Of a DNA stretch of 64,000 bases, positions 1 to 10,572 are shown piece by piece. How positions within the stretch are numbered: position 1 is the stretch's first letter; each line of letters begins with the position of its first letter. The stretch lies in contig CM065887.1 in NCBI GenBank assembly GCA_033439255.1, forward strand, positions 2,232,001 through 2,296,000. Reading direction: 5' to 3'. Below the pieces are notes generated by a model. The model saw only the letters and a program-made list of their open reading frames with translations. It had not been told where the DNA came from and made no database searches. The stretch is from Hericium rajendrae. Lineage: Eukaryota > Basidiomycota > Agaricomycetes > Russulales > Hericiaceae. The position numbers and the translations under genes were made by a program.

Positions 1-467
1 AAGCCGCAAGTTAGAGCCTTTGCCCTGCTCGGCGACGGAAGAGCGGTCTGCAGGCATGAAATTGAGTACAGTTGGTGTGGGGCGTCAAGGAGGGATGCAA
101 AGGAGCAATTCAGCAGCTCGATGGCTTAGGCGATGGCAATCTATCGCTCGCGCGCGGTCCGATCATCTCCGATACAGATAGGCCATAGATCAGAATACAT
201 GATGCACTCTGACGCACTCCATAGAGGCATAGATCAAGCTTGTTTGATTGCGAATTCAGATAGTGTTCGTGATCCCGGAGCAATAGGTTGAAAATCAGCA
301 ACTATCAGCATCTGACCAAGGCGTGTTCAGCATACAACGCATGAAAGGGGATCTAAGAAGCATGTAATGCAACTACGTAGCCAATGCAGCTCGTCAAAGT
401 TATTAGATATTTATGAAGATGTTAAGTACTGATTCTCATGACGCTCATGCTAGACTCACAGGTGGTG
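1..467. other. intergenic, no gene seen
   Basis: This is the 3' flank of the minus-strand protease gene that ends at 468. Only short, incoherent frames are present on either strand, and I recognise no motif or repeat. Confidence 0.5.
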
Positions 468-2676
468 TCATTCAAGGCACTTCCTGAGGATATCCTCACG
501 TATTTTCGACATGAGCACGATACGCGACAGCAGCTCCTCGCGATAATCGTGAATAGCGGCCTTTTTCCAGAACGTATGGCGTGCATCCCAGTCTGACAGC
601 GAAGTGTTCTATTTCATCTTTCTAGGGTCCGTTTCATTGAGCGAGGGCGTACTCACTGCAATCATTTCCTCCGTCTTATCAGGGTCTTCCATGAACACAC
701 GCACAAAATGCAGGAGATACAGGCCGCAATCATACGAATTTGACTGGTGAGGGACCTGTTAAAGACAAATTAAAGGCATCGTTTGTACAGAGCCATCCAC
801 AGTCAATACCTGAACATGCACACCATTCGCCGGATTAAGATGTCGTACATTCTTCTTGTCTGCAGCCTCGGCCTGTAAGTATGAGTTAAGCCGAGAAATG
901 ACTTCATAGTGTTCGTCCCCGATTGAATCAAGGATATATATGGAAGATCTGTACAAACTCGAAGTATTAACCCACTACGTGAAGCATATACTGATATGAT
1001 TACCTGGATTCTTTTGACACCTTGCATCCTCCCTGGTGTTCGACCCTTGAAGATCGTACGAGCTAAGGATAAGGAATTGGTGCAATTAGATCAAATCGAC
1101 GAAGCGGTCCAAATTTCCAGGTGGACTGCCCGACAAACACGCATCACGAGACATCTTACATACAGAAACCAGCGTTTCAGATATGACGTCTTGCGAGTAC
1201 GAGGACAGCATGTAAGAAGGATGGGATATAACTGCCAAGTACCAGTGAGTCCTGTAAGGTGAAGGATCTTGTGGGAAAATGAGGATTGGGCGAACTTGCA
1301 TCGACATACGCTTCGTTGATAGGGACGATTATGTACTTTTTGTCAAATATATCGACATTCGATGTCCACTTCCGGACTTTGGCAAAAGCTGCCTCGGGGC
1401 TTCATAACTCAACGTGAGTGGGCCGGGTCTATATCGGTGGCACGGGCAAACGTACCTAGATGCTCCCGCGAGCTGATGATTAAAGAAAGAGTTGAACGTG
1501 TACACAGTTTGAGCAAGCTGCGGTAGCGTCTCTTCGAGGTTGTTATACCATAGCCTGGATATGCGAAATGCGTGATGCATGATGCGTGAGTCTTGATAGA
1601 GAAAATCTGAATGAAAGCGGGAACTGACTTCAGTCCAAACTCGATCAAACTGTCGTTCATATACTGCCCGGGCTTTAGACGCTGGACATCCCGCAAGCGA
1701 ATCACAACAGCGCCTTTCTTTCCTTTAGGATACTCCAGGACCCTGCAGAAAAAGGTCATCGTGAATGTCTAGGATGAAACAGATAAGAGCGACTTGCAAA
1801 AGCCCTTCATGAACGTCATGCTGTCGACCAGAAGTTATGTAACTACTGAAATGAGTTACTCTACTTGTCGAAGAGAATAGATGTTTTGCATACCTATGGT
1901 GGCCGTCTCGTGCGTCTGGGAGTACGGGATGCATATTCGTCGGGCACAGATAGCTAGCCTCTTCTCCCTGCGATAAACCAATTGCAGATATTGAGGATAC
2001 GTGGGGTGCCTGTTGTATTTATGTTCAGAGGTCAATTCGAACAGTTCATCGAATGAAGTGATACCTGCTGCATGTCAGGTGAGCGCGTCACGGTAACCAA
2101 GTCACTTAATCGACGGACAAGGCGGATATAGCTCTCCTTGTCCCAATCAATGTGATCCACAGCGAACTTAAAGATGAGGTGCCCATCTGGAGAATTAGAA
2201 CCTGGATAGAATCGTTATGATGGCACGGAGGCCGTACGGCCTAATAGCTGCAAATCATCAAGGACTGACCAGCCTTCAAACCCGCCCGGAGCTCTCCTTG
2301 TCCATCCCATTCGGTACTACACATCATTTGGATAAGGACGTCCGATGCAAATTTCTAGGTATGGTTCATTGCTTGAAACTCATCTGACGAAAGAACTCAG
2401 ACGAACCTCAACGTTTACCGCCCACACAAGCTGTAGACATTGCTCCTTTAGTTCGAAGCAGAGAAGGCAGCAATTACGATTGTCATCAGGCCGTGCCATC
2501 AGTAACAGCATGTTACTATCTTCCTGCCAATCAAGCCAAAAGGGACCTTGTCTTGTGTGATCCTCGGAGGACAGCTTCAAACCAACGGCCCACGCGTGTA
2601 ACGGTAAACGCCATACATTGGCTTTCTTGGCCTGTGAATTCCACATCTGTCGAAGTCGCGAAAGTATGCCAAACAT
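468..2676 (-). CDS. Ulp1-family SUMO protease (C48 cysteine peptidase)
   Basis: Predicted to cut SUMO precursors or SUMO conjugates (isopeptidase), acting in the nucleus or at the nuclear rim. Read on the minus strand as at least six exons. An upstream exon (about 2380-2676) has the WRLPLHAWAVGLK stretch often seen before Ulp1 domains. The next coding piece carries RLKPGQYMNDSLIEFGLK, the usual entry to the catalytic domain. The triad is visible: His in THWYLAVISHP (about 1190-1240), Asp in YILDSIGDEHYE (about 930), and Cys in SNSYDCGLYLLHF (about 700-745). The last exon ends ILRKCLE then TGA at 468. Introns are about 50-75 nt; one runs from a GTATTG donor near 809 to an AACAG acceptor near 758. 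The first exon is uncertain: the frame of the 2676 Met is closed by a TGA just upstream, so the true N-terminus may lie further up in another exon. Family assignment is firm; exon edges are approximate. Confidence 0.88.
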
Positions 2677-3426
2677 GCGAGAGTCGTTTGCTGCGAATTC
2701 TAGATCTCAAAGACTGTGTGGTACATCAAGACACTGGCGAGCAATACATATTGTAATTAGCGCACACGATTTCCTCCCCGCCAGTCGCAGGCCACGTGGT
2801 CGAGACGCGCGGGCCTCGGACCGCTCACCTCCGAGCCCGGATCCACTCCACCCTACTCCACCAGCCTGAGGCGAGGTGCATGACGCGGCACTGTTTGAAG
2901 AGCAAGCTCCTGACATACGTCGTGCAGGGGCCCCAATGTGTAGATAGGCAGATTTTCGATGGCAGGACTCGGGGTAGATGCTACCGCAAAGTTCCAGCGT
3001 ACGAGCAAAGCAGCTTGCGCAGAGCGGATTTGCGCAATCACGAACATCATATTACGTGGAGCCTTCTGAGCGCATTCATTCAGGATTAAAAGGCGTCTCT
3101 AGGCTAATATTGGTGCGCCCGGATCTGCTCTCCATGCATGAGCTGGCTCATTAATTGCCGATGAGCTGCTCCCGATGAGCCGCTCCCGATGCGAGCACGA
3201 CTCCGTGGGCGCATGGCCCGCATCGAGCCTCCTTGCCGGTCTTCATGTGCGCATTTATCTCAAGCTCAAGTTCAGCCAGTCACCCAGGAGCACAGTGAGG
3301 TTATATCAATGCAAAAAGCTAGTATCGATTACACGGAATTTAGGCCTCCACAAGTACGCAACTCTGGCAATCTAATTGGCTACGGTGAAACTATGTCGTA
3401 CGTAGTGGCTATATGCGTAGAGATCT
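2677..3426. other. intergenic; small GATGAGC-GCTCCC repeat
   Basis: No convincing gene. Open frames at 2700-2920 overlap on both strands and do not read as protein, although an upstream protease exon could lie here. A short imperfect direct repeat (GATGAGCYGCTCCC, about 2.5 copies) sits near 3160-3200. Confidence 0.4.
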
Positions 3427-4192
3427 TCAAATCTGATAGTAGTAACGGAATGTGATGTAAGTTGCCACTGAGGTGGGAAATACACAAAGTATGAGAATGA
3501 AAAGGAAGCTAACGATTGCCCCCGACAGAGAGTCTATCTGGATGTTACGGCGTACAGTCTGATTCATGACAGCCTGAACGACATCAAGGCGCTCTTTGTG
3601 GCTGTCCATGCGTTCATCTTGGGTGTCGGAACGTCCGCCTTGCTCCTCCAACTCAAGGCTAAGCTCGTGGATTCTTCCTTCGACATCCTTCAGCTATTTC
3701 AGAAGCTTGATTAGCAATGCGAGGCTTGGACACAATGGTAGAAAGGCTTACTCTGCTGACCAAGGCGGAGCTGTCGAGAGAGAGCTTCCGTGAAGAAGCG
3801 AAAGAGCCGTGTGCCGACAGAAGACCGGTTCTGACACCAGCGCTCTGAAGAAGTGTAAAGACCCCATGAAAGGCGATCACAGAGCGGCGGGCTCACCTGT
3901 GAGTCTTGAACACCTGACTGCAAAGCCATCTGTCGTCCTCCCAGAGCGAAGGACGATAGAGCAGAGGTGAAGCTATGACTCGCAGCGCTCAAGGACGAGC
4001 CGGATGGTGACAAAGTGCGGGGGACACTGGCAGGCTATGAAGACGTCAGCCTCTTTTGATGACAGGAGGCCCACGGTGACTTACATCGGCATCTGAGTCC
4101 ACTGCACCTTGAAGCGCAGAACGGCTGGATGGAATGATGGTGCCCACGGTAGGCACAGACTCGGCGGATGGAGCTTCGTCGATAATGTTCAT
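3427..4192 (-). CDS. small tail-anchored coiled-coil membrane protein, unknown function
   Basis: Four exons splice cleanly on the minus strand to about 190-200 aa. Exon 1 (from ATG at 4192) begins MNIIDEAPSAESVPTVG and ends at a GTAAGT donor near 4085. Exons 2 and 3 are Ser/Ala-rich. The last exon holds a charged coil (LKDVEGRIHELSLELEEQGG), then IVSFLFILILCVFPTSVATY as a single transmembrane helix about ten residues from the C-terminus. There is no signal peptide. This is the layout of a tail-anchored protein with its N-terminus in the cytosol, inserted in ER, mitochondrial outer or nuclear membrane. I do not recognise a family. The gene lies 0.75 kb upstream of the protease gene and in the same orientation. 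Confidence 0.7.
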
Positions 4193-5302
4193 GGCCTGAT
4201 TACGTTAAGTCGAAGCCAATATCGATCCATGGATGGGCTCACCTATGTGATGATACTTCACTTTGCAATGGAAAGGACAGAGGAATTAAGCGGAGAGATG
4301 GAGCGGGGAAGTCTGGCCAGCTGGAGCTTGGAGAGATGGGTCGTTTCTGCGGGCTTTTATATCTTCGCCTCAGGACAGCACGGTGCGAGAGCCCGTTTCC
4401 GGGCAGATATTGCGTTAGATTTTGAAATTATGATCTCGATTACTCGTGACGCATGGATCCCTTCAGGTCTACCTCATGCCCGAACTTCTTTTCGCCTCAT
4501 GTAGGAGAGAGTGAGATGGAGGAGATGTATTTGCATGCAATTGAACACCTCCCGAATGCCGCAATGATATAAAATAAAGCCTAGTGTCTCTTTATCCAGT
4601 CAGCATCTTGTCTTGGGATCTTTATTGTTCAGATTGCTGTGATAGGATCCTGCTGCGTCTAGTAGTCGTCGACTTCAGTCTCCATCACGCGACACGCAGA
4701 CCTCGTGCATTCATAGAATCCGATACACGACGTTCTAGGACGCACCCTCGCATAGCTCCGATCGTTCGGAACGATTCGAAGAGGAATATATTGGGGACAT
4801 GAATCGATAGTTATGGGTACAGAAGTTCATTGCAGGAAGTTCGATTGAAGTTGTTGTCAAAATGCTTATCTGTGGGCGCCCTAAGGCCAGCACTGTTAGC
4901 TCCGATGAGCCGCGCTCTGGGCTGCAACCCACTCACCCTCGAGGCTTAAGCGCTTATTGTTCAAGCTTTCAACCGCCTTTCAGCTCCATTGCTGCCTTGC
5001 CCTTATTTCGCCGAGCCTCCTTCCTTTAAATGCACAGGCCCATATCGTTTCGTTCTCCCTACGTTGTGAATCCGGGTCACGAGCCATCATGGGCCCGGCA
5101 CTCTTTATATCTTCGAGAGTTCCCCTTCCTCGGCCCTTGGAAAACGGTGGTTGCGGAAACAAAGTAGCTGTTGGCGGTGCGGACAGGCGAAATGTATGGC
5201 ACCAAAATGCACATTTCTGTTGTTGCTGACTTCGATGTCTGGTTGTAGGTTCGAAATCATTTCGCAGCGTCCATTGTGTTTGTGTGGTTCTATTTGCTTC
5301 AG
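4193..5302. other. intergenic between divergent genes
   Basis: Shared upstream region of the minus-strand tail-anchored gene and the plus-strand RING gene. Frames on both strands overlap and read as shadows. An AT-rich TATA-like stretch (GATATAAAATAAAG) occurs near 4566. No repeat was seen. Confidence 0.4.
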
Positions 5303-5967
5303 ATGCTGAGTGGAATACGAGCGGCATGGGATCTTCGCAAGGCAGTAAGTACGTTTTATTTTTGACTTCCTTCAAGTTTCCATATGCACTTCTCGGATGG
5401 TAGGAAATGGAGATAGCGCACTTAAGTGCCCTGATGAAGTCCGAGCAGGAGACTCGCCATGCGAAGATCGGTGAATTGGCTGCCATCCTCAGTCAGGTGA
5501 GTATCGGGGCGGATATCCAGTATTTTGTGCAGGCTGCCAGATTGACGTCGGGTTTTCTCTGCTCTTGAATCAGTCTCTCCGATGTCATATCTGTAATGAC
5601 ATACTGGCAGATCCGCATCTGTACGTCATTATATCTCTTCTTTTCTACAGTGCTCATCGTGCTCTGCTTTAGCTTGCCAGAGTGTGGCCATATCTTCTGC
5701 GCCAATTGCCTGCAGCAGTGGACACAGATTGGATACCTTCTTTTTGTGCATGACCACCAGGACTTATGCCACCTCCACGAGCATCTCCGACTAGCCACGG
5801 CCTCCGAGATCAAGCTGGCTATTAGCAATGTCAGCGAACGGCTTCCCACATTGCATTGTCCTTCATGCGATACTCAACTCAGAGGTGAACCCGTCCGTCA
5901 GTATCAGATTCAACGATTCTTCGACACGTTGGGTAGGGTTCAGTCGACGCTGGAGGGGTTGGAGTGA
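5303..5967 (+). CDS. RING-finger protein, probable E3 ubiquitin ligase
   Basis: Short RING protein of about 180-200 aa in four or five exons. Exon 1 starts MLSGIRAAWDLRKA and stops at a GTAAGT donor. Exon 2 is helical (EMEIAHLSALMKSEQ) and ends at GTGAGT. Exon 3 has the first zinc pair in LRCHICNDILADPHL. After the next intron comes LPECGHIFCANCLQQW, and later LHCPSCDTQL gives the last Cys pair, so the CxxC, CxH, CxxC and CxxC ligands of a C3HC4-type RING are all present. The tail is RFFDTLGRVQSTLEGLE. The stretch between the third and fourth pairs is long, which is common in basidiomycete single-RING proteins. Such proteins bind an E2 and transfer ubiquitin; no substrate can be inferred. The start is the first Met that keeps the coil in frame, and an extra 5' exon cannot be excluded. 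Confidence 0.8.
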
Positions 5968-6600
5968 ATAGGCTTTGGAAAGCGGCATCTCTTATATCTT
6001 TTCCCGCAGAACTTGTATGAGCGAAGTCTGTCTATCTCAACGTACTTAAAAGTCTTATTCACGTTGTGTTTGTTGTGATGTGCTGCCAACAAAGCGAGGA
6101 AATCACTCGCATCTTGTCGTCTCGCACGCTGTCGGGCGGTTCATCTACACCAGTGTCGGCCACAAATGGCCACCCGCATACATATCTGGCATGCAGCGGA
6201 ACTCTTGAGTTGGAGCGCCTTCGCGTGGGGCAGTTGATTGCGCTTGCATGCATGGGATGCCATAGCAGCACGGTCACGGCAGCGTGCGAGCACGGACCGC
6301 CCACGCTCCAGATGCTGCTCTGGATGGGCGAATTCCCTGCTATTAATGACCGCCACATCCTCATGTCCTACCTTCGTAACTTGGATGCCAGCCTCTAGTA
6401 CTGTTCGGCATTTGACTCGTGCACGTCGCAAAACAAGATCATGCTCATCCTTACGACGATATACTAATCCAAGCTCATATGCAACTGAAGGAAAGGATTG
6501 ACCAAACGTGGCGACACTATGACCACTTCATCTAAAAGTCTCATACATCTGCACGGCTGGCGTGGAACCAATTCCACTGAAGCCTTTGCTTCAAGATGTC
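5968..6600. other. intergenic, no gene seen
   Basis: Lies between the 3' ends of two convergent genes. Frames near 6066-6500 overlap on both strands without recognisable protein character. Confidence 0.4.
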
Positions 6601-7519
6601 CTACGTGACAATTAATATGACCAAGTGCCAAGATATGGCAGAAATCTGGAAGACGTACTCGGAGGATGAACCCTGTCGTTGACGTGAGTTCATTGTTGAA
6701 TAGGAATGGGGCTTCACCCAGGTAGGCTTCCGGTCCTTGCGCAAACGGAGTTTACGACCGTCTATGAAGGGATGATAAGATCCCTGCTCGACAACATCCC
6801 ATTCGTGCTCTGAATTCCGAACCCAAAGTTGTTCAATCTCGTTTGCAGTGTTGACATGCATATATATGTCTCCATAGCTGACGCCAGGCAAATCCGCAGG
6901 AGGTGAAGACAGAGACGCAGGACCGAATGTCTTGTAGAAGGCGGTTGATCCTTTCCCCGTGTTCTTGGGAAACAGCCGAACACGTCTTTTCGGGACGAGG
7001 CTACTACTTTCCTCAGAATCGCCTTCAGTAATCGATGTCGTCGCGGTCGATGTCGTTGACGGACGGGGAGGGCGAGGGTGAGGGCGAGGGCGAGGCGCTC
7101 CAATGTTCGTGCGACCACGATCTGGTCCCAGGGCTGGAGTTTGAGTGAAAGGCTGTTGGGGGGGATTATTAAGCGTATGCGCCTTTGGGTTCTGGCCAGA
7201 GCTCTCGCTTGGTGGATCTGTCAATAAATATGCATCAATGAATTGCATCAGAGACCGTCGCAGCTGAGACTTACATTTCCATAGCAGACCGAGCAACGAA
7301 GGACGCCGAGATACTGGAAGACAGTCAGTACCATTATGCTGCATCCATGTCGGGGCGTTGTTTGAGCTAGTATATTCCGACGGCACGGGCGGAGGCCTAT
7401 CATTATCATTTTCTGGAATTCAGCACCATCATTTCCAGGAAATAATGCACATTTTACCTAGCCAAGGCACAAGATGACTGACCACTGTCGCAATATACGG
7501 GAAACTGTCTCCTCCTCAT
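6601..7519 (-). CDS. unknown protein with C-terminal GDIYMH-type domain (copy 1 of 3)
   Basis: Function unknown. A short first exon from ATG at 7519 (MRRRQFPVYCDS) is followed by an intron, then a Ser/Pro-rich disordered stretch (PPPVPSEYTSSNNAP), another intron with a GTAAGT donor near 7273, and a long exon. The long exon has a basic, Pro-rich linker (RPRPHPRPPRPSTTS) and a folded-looking C-terminal part of about 55 residues: GDIYMHVNTANEIEQLWV, a W, then GSYHPFIDGRKLRLRKDRKP and TWV. The plus-strand gene at 21344-22303 has the same order (GDIFVH, IWMW, W, HPILRGHRL, IPTWV) and the same short first exon, so the two are paralogues. The domain looks lineage-specific. The exact C-terminus past TWVKPHSYS is uncertain because a terminal intron is possible. 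Confidence 0.65.
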
Positions 7520-8169
7520 CGGGTTTGCCTGTTATGCTGCATCAAAACCAACCGAATAAAGCCTTAAGGCCAGAAGGTCACTAGCATACCTGCAAATCTT
7601 GTTCAAGAGACGTCCTAGGATCGAGCCCGACGTACAAAGTGTCGTCTCGTTTCAACATGCTTCAGGCAAGAGGAAAAGAAAGGAAATCATGGCAAGTACT
7701 TTAGTCCTTATCGAATGATCCCAACTGGGACCGTTTTGCGCTAATTCGAAGCACGTCTGGTTATCAAGCGCAAAATACGAATCAATTCGGCGCAAATTCG
7801 GCACTTGCATCGTTTGATCCGTCCCCGTGTAGCTCAGTATTAATATTGTAGCCTTCACCAAACACGACGTAACTGCCATACAACCAGCGCGCACAAGAGT
7901 TGTATAGCATTTCATAAAGTATGGAATTCTTGGCTACACATGGTACCATCTATCTTTGATACTGAATGGGATTAGGCATGAAAATTGCGGCCAATGTGGT
8001 CCAATTGTGAGTGTACGCAAGTGAAATACATAGCTACTAAGTATCAGGGGTCGAGCGTGGAAGCAGGGGGGGACGGCGGTAGCTGGGCACACTCACATGA
8101 ACGCATGGTTTGCCAGTCCACACGTGTGGACGTCTGCCTCGAACATGCGGAGCGCTGGTGCGGTGTTCT
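7520..8169. other. intergenic, no gene seen
   Basis: Upstream flank of copy 1 of the GDIYMH family and downstream flank of the transporter relic. One AT-rich frame at 7652-7915 (-) has no recognisable features. Confidence 0.4.
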
Positions 8170-8570
8170 ACTTACCCATGGCCAAGAGGAGAGGTCGTCG
8201 AAGAGGTGCATGAGAAGGGGTCCGGAGATCGACCAGTCCAAGGCGCGAGGCGTGAGTGTAGCGGGTCACGGGCACGAGGGCAGAGAGGAGAGAAAAAGGC
8301 GAAAGCTGCACGTTGGGACCTAGAGGTCGCCCGTCGAGTTCGTGAAAACCATCTCGAAGCAAACTCCAGGGATTCCAGAGGCAAAGCAGGTGGCGGCAGT
8401 GGCGGCGGCGGCGAGGAAGCCCTTGAAAGCATACATGGTGCGCGCGTCGTGGCAAGGGGATGCGAAGAGACCCTTTGCGGCACGGCATAGAATCTGAACG
8501 ATGCCCACACCCGCAAAGAGGACGAACCACTGAAGTGGGGAGGACTCCTGCTACAGATTATTGTGTATGA
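8170..8570 (-). pseudogene. relic of SLC35A-type nucleotide-sugar transporter
   Basis: On the minus strand, after a plausible TTCAG acceptor, the sequence reads SPLQWFVLFAGVGIVQI, which matches the TM segment of UDP-galactose/CMP-sialic-acid transporters that follows the QLKILTTA motif. It is followed by KGFLAAAATAATCFASGIPG and VCFEMVFTNSTGDL, equivalent to the family's GFAGVYFEKVLK region. The match then continues in another frame as NVQLSPFSLLSALVPV (family: RNIQLS-F-LL-ALVPV), and then shifts back to a frame with SGPLLMHLFDDLSSWPW. So at least two frame changes lie in about 200 bp, and neither the N-terminal TMs nor the C-terminal half is found. Intact family members are about 330-400 aa Golgi membrane proteins; this is a 110-residue remnant. 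A residual upstream piece (FRANSFLPSPFTIWQ, near 8640) may be another decayed exon. Confidence 0.6.
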
Positions 8571-8956
8571 TTGCAGGGGCGGGTAAGCGACATGACACAC
8601 GAGACGCGGGATAGGTGCTTGCCATATGGTAAATGGAGAAGGAAGGAAGGAGTTAGCTCTGAATACCTCGTTTCCTATGCGTCCACACCGGGTGAGAAAA
8701 TCTCGCAAGAGGATGTAGGCTAGTCTCCCGGGGGGCAGAGTAGATACTGAACTCAACTTTCAGCGTCAGGAAGGTCTAATGGAGGTTGCCACGTGAGACC
8801 AGCGTGATGCATGGAGGTGGGATAAGATCTAGGCTGATATTTCAATTTCCGACAGCCAAGTACTCCTTCCATTACATTCTCGACGCGGGCCGTTCCCAGC
8901 CGAGTGATGAGGCAATGAGCTGATATTGATAAGCAGTAATCACGATGGCTCGAACG

Positions 8957-8964
8957 GCTGGAAT
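8957..8964. repeat. left 8-bp target-site duplication of hAT-like element
   Basis: GCTGGAAT directly abuts the left terminus of the element and is repeated without mismatch at 10545-10552. Eight base pairs is the duplication length made by hAT-superfamily transposases. Confidence 0.85.
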
Positions 8965-10544
8965 TAGGGTTCGACACGAGTGCACCCGCGGGTGACCCGG
9001 ATCCGAACCTGCAGGTATTCAACATGCTGCAGTGGCTGACCTGGATCTGCATGGGTTTCAGCCACCGAGTGATCCGGAGCCGCGGGTCAAGTACCCGTGA
9101 CATCACGGGTCACTCACAGGTCAGTTTGCTTTTTTCGATTGCGACACCATTCTCTTCGCCATTTTCCTCAACTCGACGGTAGGGATGGGTTTGGAGGGGG
9201 TTTTAGGAGCTCAAGGTGAGTCTCAAGATCTTTCGTAGCATCGTACGATACTAACCTTTGGAGTCTCACTCGTTATCGGGCGAGACTCGTTTTTCGTTGT
9301 GGATCTACAGTACGTATCAACTCAATTCCGTGCATCGGCCTCCACGCATCACACACGACCCGCGCTCGCATGCGCGAGAGATTTTGTCTCCCACCTGCCC
9401 CCCAAGAGTGCATAGGACCGGCGTAGCATGCAGAAAACCAGCAACGACCAGTCTCAAGTCTCGTTGCGAGGCTCGCGTCCATTCAATGTTCGTCACCTGC
9501 GCGGGACTGCATGCGGTGATTTCAACACTGCACCGACGCCTGTGTCCTTCTCGCCCCACTCTCAAGACTTGTTACTCCATCCACGCTCCCATGCGTCTCC
9601 TGGCTCGGCCTCCGCCCATCTCCCACGACCCGCGCTCACGCGCAAGGATTCTACCTTACCACCCACACCCTCACAACCCCAGTTAGCGGGTTATCACCCA
9701 TGCAACGGCTTCAGCACTGCGCCCATGCCCACGCCTCTCCCCGGACACTATGCAATTGCGCGCACAGTTTCGTACGCACTCGCACTCTAGGATGTCATAC
9801 AGCCTGCTGAGGACATTGAGTGGGGCTTTTAAGGTGAGAGTCTTCAAACAAGCTTAATTGTAACTATACTGATCTCGCGAGTCTCGCTCGGTTTCGAGCG
9901 AGACTCGTTTTTCGTTATTCTTCGACATTCCACAACTCTCCAACATGACGCCTACCTATCGTCACTGTCCGCGCTCGTCCTCCTCACCCGTGTTGACGAT
10001 GATCCCTGGCAGTGCCTAACTGCACCCCCATCAACAATTCAACCCGTCGTGCACGACCTTTGCTTATATGCGTGAGAGGTATTCATCCCACCACGCCTTG
10101 CAGAGCACACTGCCCCGGGTGCAGGAGGAAAGCCATGATGAGCTGTCGAGCCTCGTTGCAATAGGGAGCCTCGTTGCTATTGCAACGAGGCTCGATTGGT
10201 GTTTGTTGATCATCGTCCCGGGGCCGCACGCACTGACCATTACTTTTCATCTGCGACCCGAGCACAGAGGGAGAGTGCATTGTGTAGTTATTTAGTGAAC
10301 ACGACATATGTACATTAGGTAGAGATTTTACGAGACATATATGTCTTGACCAATAACAAATGTCTGGGTGGCAAATCACCTGCAGGTTACTTGCGGGTCA
10401 GCGAATTTCAGTAAGACCTTGACCTGGATCCGCACAGGTTTCAGCCACCGAGTGATCCGGATCTGCGAGTCAGATACCTGCGGGTAAATTTCACGGGTAT
10501 ACCCGCATTGACCCACGGGTGACTCTGAATCATGTCGAACCCTA
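8965..10544. mobile_element. non-autonomous hAT-like DNA transposon (1,580 bp)
   Basis: Both ends are inverted: TAGGGTTCGACACGAGT at the left and its complement (TGTCGAACCCTA in outline) at the right, flanked by the same 8-bp direct repeat GCTGGAAT. Subterminal regions (about 8985-9110 and 10380-10530) carry multiple degenerate copies of ACCCGCGGGT/GACCCGGATCC boxes, such as expected transposase-binding sites. The interior has no transposase frame; it holds two related segments (about 9180-9420 and 9815-9940) with a GAGTCTCGCTCG hairpin followed by TTTTTCGTT, and another perfect hairpin at 10148-10193. It must therefore have moved with a transposase supplied elsewhere. The perfect target-site duplication suggests a fairly recent insertion, with the TIR ends slightly diverged. 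It lies directly downstream of the TET/JBP gene. Confidence 0.85.
10148..10193. repeat. perfect 17-bp hairpin inside the hAT-like element
   Basis: GAGCCTCGTTGCAATAG at 10148-10164 is repeated in inverted form at 10177-10193 with a 12-nt loop that itself restarts the arm sequence. It has no gene context; it may be a slippage product within the element. Confidence 0.8.
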
Positions 10545-10552
10545 GCTGGAAT
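10545..10552. repeat. right 8-bp target-site duplication of hAT-like element
   Basis: GCTGGAAT, identical to 8957-8964, directly follows the right terminus. Confidence 0.85.
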
Positions 10553-10572
10553 ACACCGAATTCAGAGACATT

